From Actinomycetota bacterium (GTDB lineage Bacteria > Actinomycetota > Acidimicrobiia > Acidimicrobiales > Ilumatobacteraceae): 5,134 nt of DNA. Positions 1 through 4,304 of the stretch are shown here, piece by piece. The translations under genes were made by a program, and so were the position numbers. The DNA lies in NCBI GenBank assembly GCA_005805045.1, contig SYNW01000001.1, positions 1-5,134 on the forward strand, given 5' to 3'. The notes below the pieces were generated by a model. The model saw nothing but the letters and a program-made list of their open reading frames with translations, ran no database searches and was not told the DNA's origin. Position 1 is the stretch's first letter, and every line of letters starts with the position of its first letter.

Positions 1-106
1 CCTTGACGTCAATCGACGAAGGTTGAATGCACGACATATCCAACGGATCAATGATGATTCGCTTGGCTTCAAGGGCCTCTTTGATGCTTCGATCTGACAA
101 AATCAC
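1..106 (-). CDS. dcd: dCTP deaminase, N-terminal part (cut by left window edge)
   Basis: Only the first 35 codons are in the window. The peptide begins M(V)ILSDRSIKEAL, followed by a run ending IQPSSIDVK, which matches the N-terminus of actinobacterial dCTP deaminases (LLSDRD...QPSSIDVRLD type). The family hydrolyses dCTP to dUTP (or onward to dUMP in bifunctional forms), feeding thymidylate synthesis in the cytoplasm. The start is taken as GTG at 106-104 because it gives the family-typical residue before LSDR. It is preceded by a good ribosome binding site, AAGGTGA at 120-114, with a 7-base spacer. A TTG two codons later is possible but less well placed. The catalytic region lies outside the window, so mono- versus bifunctional activity cannot be judged. 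Upstream, on the other strand, is a tRNA-Gly gene, so the two are divergent with an 80-base gap. Confidence 0.9.
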   Translation of the reverse strand, partial: MILSDRSIKEALEAKRIIIDPLDMSCIQPSSIDVK

Positions 107-186
107 GACTAAATCACCTTAGTAAATTTTTTGTTGAACTTAAATTTCGGTCTTAAAACTGTGTTGCTACGCTCAAACATACAATT

Positions 187-257
187 GCGGGTGTAGTTCA
201 GTGGTAGAACATCAGCTTCCCAAGCTGAATACGCGGGTCCGATTCCCGTCACCCGCT
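187..257 (+). tRNA. tRNA-Gly, anticodon CCC
   Basis: A full cloverleaf folds on the plus strand. The acceptor stem is GCGGGTG (187-193) with CACCCGC (250-256), with T257 as discriminator base. The D stem is GTTC/GAAC, with a loop that keeps the GG pair. The anticodon stem is TCAGC/GCTGA, with loop TTCCCAA giving anticodon CCC (GGG codons). The variable region is 4 bases. The T stem GCGGG/CCCGT contains one G-U pair. The 3' CCA is not encoded, so it must be added by a CCA-adding enzyme such as the one at the right end of this window. The T-loop reads TCCGATT, with C where nearly all tRNAs have T at position 55. It is convergent with the dnaB unit and divergent from dcd. I found no well-spaced promoter: a TACAAT at 180-185 is too close to the 5' end. 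Confidence 0.95.
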
Positions 258-296
258 CGACCGTAGTAGCAAAATGTATTGCCATGTCAAAAATTT

Positions 297-500
297 TTAG
301 AGCAGACTGACGAATGCCCAAAGTGCGGCGATCGCGCCGATTGTTGCCATGACCACACTGCGCACAATTGGCGCCTTGGTTAATTCGTTGGCATCGCGAT
401 GCTTCTTGGGTGGGCGAACCAATGCGGCGACGTTGCCGGCGAACATCGCACCACCAAGTGCAACTACCATCCACGCCAAAAGGTCTTCGCCAAGAAACAT
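297..500 (-). CDS. Small two-helix membrane protein, unknown function
   Basis: This 67-residue protein is not recognised as a named family. It has two hydrophobic segments, about residues 7-28 and 46-66. They are joined by a short basic loop (RPPKKHR and KAPIVR) that should face the cytoplasm by the positive-inside rule, leaving both short ends outside. The start ATG lies 2 bases after the dnaB TAG stop (503-505), and the only ribosome-binding-like sequence is a weak GGA within the dnaB end. Translation is therefore probably coupled to dnaB. It is the last gene of the minus-strand unit and its TAA overlaps a short AAAAATTTTT palindrome (289-298). Its reality rests on its tight placement, membrane-protein composition and lack of any competing gene on either strand. 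Function cannot be inferred from position alone. Confidence 0.75.
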   Translation of the reverse strand: MFLGEDLLAWMVVALGGAMFAGNVAALVRPPKKHRDANELTKAPIVRSVVMATIGAIAALWAFVSLL

Positions 501-502
501 GG

Positions 503-1891
503 CTAATCCGAATTGGGATCAGACGCGAAATTTTGGAAGCGCGTGTAAGTGGCCAACCAGGCTAGTCGCACTTTGCCAAGCGGACCCGCACGGTGTTTCG
601 ACACGTTAAGTTCAGCGGCGCCCATTTCGGTTTTGTTGTCTGGATTATAAACCTCGTCGCGATACAAAAACATCACGACATCGGCGTCTTGCTCGAGGGC
701 GCCAGACTCGCGCAAATCTGAAAGTGTCGGTCGCTTATCAGTTCGTGCTTCGAGACCACGACTCAACTGACTCAATGCCAAAATCGGAATGTTGAATTCG
801 CGGGCCAGCAACTTAAGTTTTCGACTGATCTCACTGACCTCAAGTTGACGATTCTCTGGCTTGCCATCCCCACCCATGAGCTGCAAATAATCGATGACGA
901 TAAGTGCAATTTCACCTTGGCGGCTGACGACACGACGCGCCTTGGCACGAATTGCCCCGACTGAGGTGCCCGGGCTGTCATCAATAATCAACGGAACGTC
1001 CAACCGTCCAACGGCGTGACCAATTTTCGTCCAATCGTTTGGAGATGGTCGACCGCTGCGCAAAATTTTCGAGTCGACACCCGCTTCACTGGCGAGAATT
1101 CGTTGCACAAGTTCGGCGGTGCCCATTTCGAGCGAAAAAAACAAAACTTGCTTGCCAGAAGTACGCGCCACGTGCACGGCGACACCAAGCGCCAAAGCCG
1201 ACTTGCCCATCGCAGGTCGAGCGCCCAAAATGTTGAGGGTGCCCGGCTGTAAACCGAGCAAAATTTTATCCAGACCGTCGAGCCCGGTTGCGATGCCGGT
1301 GATCATCTCTTTGTTGTTCGCGCGGTCCTCAAGTTTCCCCATCGCATCAATCACCAAAACGCCCAACTTTTGCGAAGTGTCCCCGATATTCGTTTCGGAG
1401 ACGTCAAAGATTTTCGACTCAGATTCGTCGAGCGCTTTGGCCACGTCTTCGGGGCCGCTGTAGGCAATCTCGGCGATTTCGGAGGCAACCGAAATCAGTC
1501 TGCGCAGCGAGGCCGTTTCGCGCACGATTTTTGCGTAACGCTCGGCACTTGTAATTGCGGGCGTCGCATTTTGCAACATCAAAAGTGCATCAATACCACC
1601 GATGCCATCTAACAAATTATTTCGGCGAAGTTCATCACCAACGGTTATCGGATCAACTGGTTCACCAGCGGTGTTCAGCGAACGAATCGCATCGTAAATG
1701 TGTTGGTGCGCCGGTTTATAAAATTCGTCCGATCGAACCCCACGTTCGAATGCGACACCGACCGCATCTCGCGACAACAACATCGCGCCCAGCAACGATG
1801 CTTCTGCTTCGATGCTGTGCGGAGGAATTCTGTTTATTGATCGTTGCTGTGCGGCGACGCGATCACCACGAGGAAATTCAGCAATTGACAT
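503..1891 (-). CDS. dnaB: Replicative DNA helicase DnaB
   Basis: At 462 residues this is a normal intein-free length for DnaB, the hexameric ATP-driven helicase that unwinds DNA at the replication fork and recruits primase. The N-terminal domain opens with RIPPHSIEAEASLLGAML (about 21-38), typical of the family. The RecA-like C-terminal domain has Walker A GARPAMGKSA (223-232), FFSLEMG (251-257) and Walker B LIVIDYLQLM (330-339). It also has SQLSRGLEAR (374-383), DLRESGALEQDADVV (392-406) and the arginine-finger region KHRAGPLG (433-439). All expected motifs are present and intact. The ATG at 1891 gives the usual short leader before the conserved N-domain. No Shine-Dalgarno sequence is visible in the 13 bases before it, and an inverted repeat ends 12 bases upstream. 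It follows rplI after a 110-base gap, so it may have its own control, and it is followed almost immediately by a small membrane protein gene. Confidence 0.97.
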   Translation of the reverse strand: MSIAEFPRGDRVAAQQRSINRIPPHSIEAEASLLGAMLLSRDAVGVAFERGVRSDEFYKPAHQHIYDAIRSLNTAGEPVDPITVGDELRRNNLLDGIGGIDALLMLQNATPAITSAERYAKIVRETASLRRLISVASEIAEIAYSGPEDVAKALDESESKIFDVSETNIGDTSQKLGVLVIDAMGKLEDRANNKEMITGIATGLDGLDKILLGLQPGTLNILGARPAMGKSALALGVAVHVARTSGKQVLFFSLEMGTAELVQRILASEAGVDSKILRSGRPSPNDWTKIGHAVGRLDVPLIIDDSPGTSVGAIRAKARRVVSRQGEIALIVIDYLQLMGGDGKPENRQLEVSEISRKLKLLAREFNIPILALSQLSRGLEARTDKRPTLSDLRESGALEQDADVVMFLYRDEVYNPDNKTEMGAAELNVSKHRAGPLGKVRLAWLATYTRFQNFASDPNSD

Positions 1892-1903
1892 GACTACACA
1901 ATG

Positions 1904-1930
1904 CCGTAGTTTGCCTGTTGATTGCTACGG
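1904..1930. repeat. Inverted repeat CCGTAG/CTACGG ahead of dnaB
   Basis: Perfect 6-base arms lie at 1904-1909 and 1925-1930, separated by 15 bases, ending 12 bases before the dnaB ATG. In the transcript this would be a short hairpin just upstream of a start that lacks a visible ribosome binding site. In DNA it could be a dyad operator. No U-run follows it on the dnaB strand, so it is not an obvious terminator. Short arms of this length can arise by chance. Confidence 0.4.
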
Positions 1931-1950
1931 GTATAACCCTGTGATTCTTC

Positions 1951-1970
1951 TGGGGATAACTGGTGGATAA
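1951..1970 (-). promoter_or_regulatory. Two tandem DnaA-box-like 9-mers upstream of dnaB
   Basis: On the minus strand TTATCCACC (1970-1962) and TTATCCCCA (1959-1951) each differ at one position from the DnaA box TTATCCACA. They are in the same orientation and 11 bases apart, close to one helical turn. They lie in the only sizeable gap inside the rpsF-dnaB cluster, 60-80 bases upstream of the dnaB start. The sequence match is observed. That DnaA binds here, or that it controls dnaB, is inference. Actinobacterial boxes often read TTGTCCACA, so both sites would be variants. Confidence 0.45.
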
Positions 1971-2001
1971 CTAATTGACAAATACTCGTAGCCAACAAAG
2001 T

Positions 2002-2448
2002 CTATTTTGCGACGATGTTGACTTTGAGAGTTGCGACGACATCATCAAAAACCACGGCCGTGACCGTGTGTTCACCAAGTTGACGCAACGGTGCCTCGAT
2101 TTGCACTGCTTTGCGATCGATTGTCACGCCAGTTTGGTCAAGAATTGCCTTGACGATTTCTGCTGCATTGATTGAGCCGAACAAACGGCCCTCATTGCCG
2201 GCCTTGGCAGCAATTGTGATCACGGTTGTGGCAAGCGATGCGGCAACGAGTCGCGCCGATTCGCGGTCGGCAGCAACCTGCAATTCGCGGGACTTGCGCA
2301 TTATGTCTGCCTGAGCAATCGTGCCTTCGTTAGCCACTATCGCCAAATCATTTGGCAACAAGAAATTGCGAGCATGACCCGATGACACGTTTACAACGTC
2401 GCCACGACGACCGACACCCTTGACATCTGAACGAAGCAAAACTTTCAT
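2002..2448 (-). CDS. rplI: 50S ribosomal protein L9 (bL9)
   Basis: The 148-residue product has the normal bL9 length and the classic N-terminal RNA-binding domain: MKVLLRSDVKGVGRRGDVV, then the conserved SSGHARNFLLPNDLA. A central helix (about 41-75) joins this to the C-terminal domain, which includes NEGRLFGSINAAEI and ends VTLKVNIVAK-like. L9 binds 23S rRNA at the base of the L1 stalk and extends from the large subunit, helping to hold reading frame. The start codon overlaps the rpsR stop in an ATGA at 2448-2445. With only a weak GGA upstream, translation is probably coupled to rpsR. It is the last of the three ribosomal protein genes in the cluster and is followed by a 110-base gap before dnaB. 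Confidence 0.97.
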   Translation of the reverse strand: MKVLLRSDVKGVGRRGDVVNVSSGHARNFLLPNDLAIVANEGTIAQADIMRKSRELQVAADRESARLVAASLATTVITIAAKAGNEGRLFGSINAAEIVKAILDQTGVTIDRKAVQIEAPLRQLGEHTVTAVVFDDVVATLKVNIVAK

Positions 2449-2894
2449 GATGTCGGTCCGTCGACGATGGCTTCAACAGACGGACCGTTGGTGACTTCCG
2501 CCGAGATGTTTTCTGCGATTTCAACGCGGGTTGAAGCGCCTGCACCCTCATCACGCCGCGGACGGCGAGGGCCACGATCGCGACCACGATCGTCTGAACC
2601 ATTTTCGCCGCGCTCGCGTGGCGCGCGTGTTGCAGAAACACGCTTGGTGTACGGCAACAGAGCCATCTCGCGGGCATTTTTAACCGCAGTCGCGATGTCG
2701 CGCTGTTGTTGCACGGAGTTGCCGTTCATTCTTCGCGCGCGCAACTTGGAGCGATCAGACATGTAGCGCTGCAACAAGTTGACGTCTTTGTAATCAACAA
2801 AGCCGACTTTTTCTTGCACCATCATGTTTGGACGCTTCTTTGGTTTGCGAAGCAGCGCTTTTTTCGCTCTGAGTTTGTTGGATTTACTTGTCAT
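2445..2894 (-). CDS. rpsR: 30S ribosomal protein S18 (bS18) with long C-terminal tail
   Basis: The core, about residues 20-86, is clearly bS18: VDYKDVNLLQRYMSDRSKLRARR, then QQQRDIATAVKNAREMALLPYT. bS18 pairs with S6 on the 30S platform and binds 16S rRNA. Two things are odd. First, the four positions that are Cys/Cys/Cys/His in zinc-binding S18 (CxxC near the start, CxxH after GN) are Asn23, Val26, Ser60 and Gln63, so this is a zinc-free type. Second, the protein is 149 residues against about 75-90 normally. The tail (about 87-149) first has a low-complexity Arg/Asp/Gly stretch (RDRGPRRPRRDE), then a more acidic, small-residue end. The ATG at 2894 is preceded by AAGGAC (2906-2901) with a 6-base spacer. 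The stop overlaps the rplI start (ATGA), suggesting coupling. Confidence 0.95.
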   Translation of the reverse strand: MTSKSNKLRAKKALLRKPKKRPNMMVQEKVGFVDYKDVNLLQRYMSDRSKLRARRMNGNSVQQQRDIATAVKNAREMALLPYTKRVSATRAPRERGENGSDDRGRDRGPRRPRRDEGAGASTRVEIAENISAEVTNGPSVEAIVDGPTS

Positions 2895-2932
2895 AGGGAA
2901 GTCCTTGTTTGTGTAGTGGCTTAGTTAATGAA

Positions 2933-3385
2933 TTAGAAAGGTTCTTCGCCATCAAATGGCGTTGCTTCGGTGCCTGGGTTGGTGCCGGTGTTGGCCGGGC
3001 GATTAGCCGAACCGCCACCTTGGCTATCTTGTTTTGGAGTGCGCACAACCGTTGCGGTTGCCCAGCGCAAACTTGGCCCAAGTTCGTCGGCGATGACATC
3101 GATTGCGGTGCGCTTTTCCCCCTCGCGTGAGGTGTATTCGCGTTGTTCAAGACGACCCGTTACGACGACTCGCGTGCCTTTAGCAAATGTGGCCGCTGCG
3201 TTTTCGCCGAGTTGGCCCCAAGCAGTGACGTTGAAATATGAAGTTTGCTCTTGCCATTCGCCGTTGACCTGATAGCGACGACCTACGGCGATGCCGAACG
3301 AGGCGACTGCTCGACCAGTTGCCGTGAATCGAATTTCTGGGTCGCGAGTTAAGTTTCCGACGAGTGTGATGCTGTTGTCAGCCAT
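2933..3385 (-). CDS. ssb: Single-stranded DNA-binding protein SSB
   Basis: This 150-residue protein has a complete OB fold at about residues 1-108: SITLVGNLTRDPEIRFTATG, SYFNVTAWGQLGENAAATF, then GTRVVVTGRLEQREY and a final strand IDVIADELGPSLRWA. A Gly/Asn/Pro/Thr-rich disordered linker follows (about 115-143), ending in the acidic tip DGEEPF (145-150). That tip is the family's protein-docking peptide for replication and repair partners. SSB coats single-stranded DNA as a tetramer. The ATG at 3385 has a good ribosome binding site, AAAAGGA (3402-3396), with a 10-base spacer. The gene lies between rpsF and rpsR, its usual bacterial position, 32 bases after rpsF and 38 bases before rpsR, and should be transcribed with them. 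Confidence 0.97.
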   Translation of the reverse strand: MADNSITLVGNLTRDPEIRFTATGRAVASFGIAVGRRYQVNGEWQEQTSYFNVTAWGQLGENAAATFAKGTRVVVTGRLEQREYTSREGEKRTAIDVIADELGPSLRWATATVVRTPKQDSQGGGSANRPANTGTNPGTEATPFDGEEPF

Positions 3386-3417
3386 TTGATCTGTGTCCTT
3401 TTATCTTTGAGAATTGC

Positions 3418-3750
3418 TTATGAGTTTGCTGTGACTACAAGACCGCGACGTGCGGCTTCGTCATCAGGAAGGCGGAGGAGTTTGTGTCGCAACACATCAT
3501 CAGCGATGCGCATCGCACGTTCTGCTTCATCAAGAGCACCACCGGGTGCTGTGATATTGAAAATTGCGTAGTAACCATCGTTTTGTTTTTTGATTGGATA
3601 AGCCAAGCGACGCTTGCCCCACCAGTCAGGTGTGCCGTGAACGGCTCCGCCGGCAGTTGTAATCGATTTGGTGATGACGCCCAACCAGCTGTGAGCAGCC
3701 GACTCTTCAAGGTTGCCGTTAATGATGACCATTAATTCATATGCACGCAT
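3418..3750 (-). CDS. rpsF: 30S ribosomal protein S6 (bS6)
   Basis: The 110-residue product starts MRAYELMVIINGNLEE, contains WWGKRRLAYPIKKQNDGYYAIFN (split here as WWGKRRLAYPI at 43-53 and NDGYYAIFN at 57-65) and ends soon after DDVLRHKLLRL. This is the ferredoxin-like fold and conserved pattern of bS6, which binds S18 and 16S rRNA on the 30S platform. The reading frame is open further upstream to a Met at 3849, but those 33 extra residues are unlike S6 and overlap the structured leader. MRAYEL at 3750 is the family start, and AAGGGAG (3768-3762) precedes it with an 11-base spacer. It heads the rpsF-ssb-rpsR-rplI group. Its ribosome binding site can be paired away by upstream leader sequence, consistent with feedback control by S6:S18. 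Confidence 0.97.
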   Translation of the reverse strand: MRAYELMVIINGNLEESAAHSWLGVITKSITTAGGAVHGTPDWWGKRRLAYPIKKQNDGYYAIFNITAPGGALDEAERAMRIADDVLRHKLLRLPDDEAARRGLVVTANS

Positions 3751-3763
3751 GAACGTGATAACT

Positions 3764-3801
3764 CCCTTCGGACCCAACCCGAGGCTGGGGCCCCCGAAGG
3801 G
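3764..3801 (-). promoter_or_regulatory. Hairpin that can hide the rpsF ribosome binding site
   Basis: In the transcript CCCUUCGG (3801-3794) is perfectly complementary to CCGAAGGG (3771-3764). The latter contains most of the rpsF ribosome binding site AAGGGAG. An inner helix CCCAG/UUGGG can extend it, making a long hairpin with small bulges. This fold uses the bases that form the small P2 hairpin and one strand of P1 in the S6:S18-binding fold, so the two are mutually exclusive. The base pairing is seen directly. Which state is favoured, and whether protein binding turns translation off or on, cannot be told by eye. Confidence 0.6.
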
Positions 3802-3839
3802 GCAGGTATGTGAACTTGGAAGTGTAACGGCACCCCAGC
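3784..3839 (-). promoter_or_regulatory. S6:S18-complex-binding leader motif of rpsF
   Basis: In the minus-strand transcript GCUGGGG (3839-3833) pairs perfectly with CCCCAGC (3790-3784) to form stem P1. Directly stacked on its 3' side is the hairpin CCCC-UUCG-GGGG (3802-3791), a UUCG tetraloop stem P2. The 30-base bulge on the 5' side begins UGCCG, placing a CCG (3830-3828) two bases from P1. A published motif in rpsF leaders of many phyla is defined as a CCG in a bulge flanked by a stem and a hairpin, mimicking the 16S rRNA site of S6:S18. This leader matches that description and sits 34 bases before rpsF. The match is by architecture; no covariance search was run. Confidence 0.7.
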
Positions 3840-3864
3840 ACAGTGCCACAGGCCTGTTGCGGGG
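3833..3864 (-). promoter_or_regulatory. Upstream hairpin competing with leader stem P1
   Basis: In the transcript CCCC, GCA, CAG and GCC (3864-3851) pair in order with GGC, CUG, UGC and GGGG (3847-3833). The loop is UGU and there are three single-base bulges (3857, 3844, 3837), giving 13 pairs. It starts 13 bases after the DUF5318 stop. Its 3' arm is the same sequence used as the 5' strand of P1, so forming it would break the S6:S18 motif. On the plus strand the same hairpin is followed by TTTTT (3865-3869), the look of an intrinsic terminator for antisense transcription, but no plus-strand gene precedes it. Relevance depends on transcripts beginning upstream of 3864. Confidence 0.5.
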
Positions 3865-3877
3865 TTTTTAAAGCGAC

Positions 3878-4279
3878 TTAAATACTGCGGGTCTTAAGCA
3901 AATGGTGCCACGAGCAACTGCGGCAAACCTCAACCAAATAGCCAGTGAATTGCTCGGGTCGACGGGCGAACTGTTCGATCTCGTCTCTCGTGGCGATGAA
4001 TTTTCCATGCCGAGGAAGCCTCGGACCAAACAGATAGGTCACCGTGACCAATTGGTCGTTGACACAAATTGGACATTTGACCCGCGTTGGCCTACCAAAG
4101 TTGCGCGCCACACGCAACAGTTCTGGGTGCGCATCACAAATGCTCTCTTGCGAAATTGTCCCACCGCGAAAATTGTTTATCACTGAGCGACGGGTCAACC
4201 GATGATCAATCTCGCCAAGATGCAGATCGAGGTCTTCGGGCTCGTTGCTCTGTTTTCTTTGTGTCTGTTTGCGTGGCAT
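3878..4279 (-). CDS. DUF5318 family zinc-ribbon-like protein
   Basis: This 133-residue protein has no known biochemical role. From about residue 25 it resembles the actinobacterial DUF5318 family, including the mycobacterial protein encoded a few genes upstream of rpsF. Matching elements are a RRSVINNFRGG helix start, ICDAHPELLRVARNFGRPTRV, and two CxxC pairs, CPIC (69-72) and CRSC (119-122). The second is followed by SWHHLLKT. The four cysteines should form one zinc site bridging the two halves. The first 20 or so residues are polar, Lys/Arg/Gln-rich and probably disordered. No membrane segment or signal peptide is visible. The start has only a weak AGGG about 10 bases upstream, and it lies 25 bases after the cca stop, suggesting cotranscription with cca. 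Its constant place near rpsF hints at a translation-linked role, which is inference. Confidence 0.88.
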   Translation of the reverse strand: MPRKQTQRKQSNEPEDLDLHLGEIDHRLTRRSVINNFRGGTISQESICDAHPELLRVARNFGRPTRVKCPICVNDQLVTVTYLFGPRLPRHGKFIATRDEIEQFARRPEQFTGYLVEVCRSCSWHHLLKTRSI

Positions 4280-4304
4280 GTTGGCTAAACCCTAACAAAT
4301 TAAA

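Noticed and set aside
180..185. TACAAT as a -10 box for the tRNA gene
   Set aside because: It ends one base before the mature tRNA 5' end, so transcription would start inside the tRNA; no matching -35 is convincing.
109..474. A 121-codon minus-strand open frame spanning the tRNA
   Set aside because: It runs through the complement of the tRNA-Gly gene and the small membrane protein gene in another frame; its sequence looks like noise.
503..1891. Intein in dnaB
   Set aside because: Actinobacterial dnaB genes often carry inteins, but here the Walker A and later motifs are continuous and the length is normal.
1971..1990. TTGTCA at 1984-1979 on the minus strand as a -35 box for dnaB
   Set aside because: At 17 bases spacing the -10 would be TATCCC, which matches only half of the consensus; too weak to call a promoter.
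3751..3849. A longer rpsF start at 3849 adding 33 residues
   Set aside because: The extra residues do not resemble S6, the stretch is a GC-rich structured leader, and MRAYEL at 3750 is the family start with a ribosome binding site.
3833..3869. Intrinsic terminator on the plus strand (GC hairpin plus TTTTT)
   Set aside because: No plus-strand gene lies upstream for it to end; the hairpin is better explained as part of the rpsF leader folding on the minus strand.
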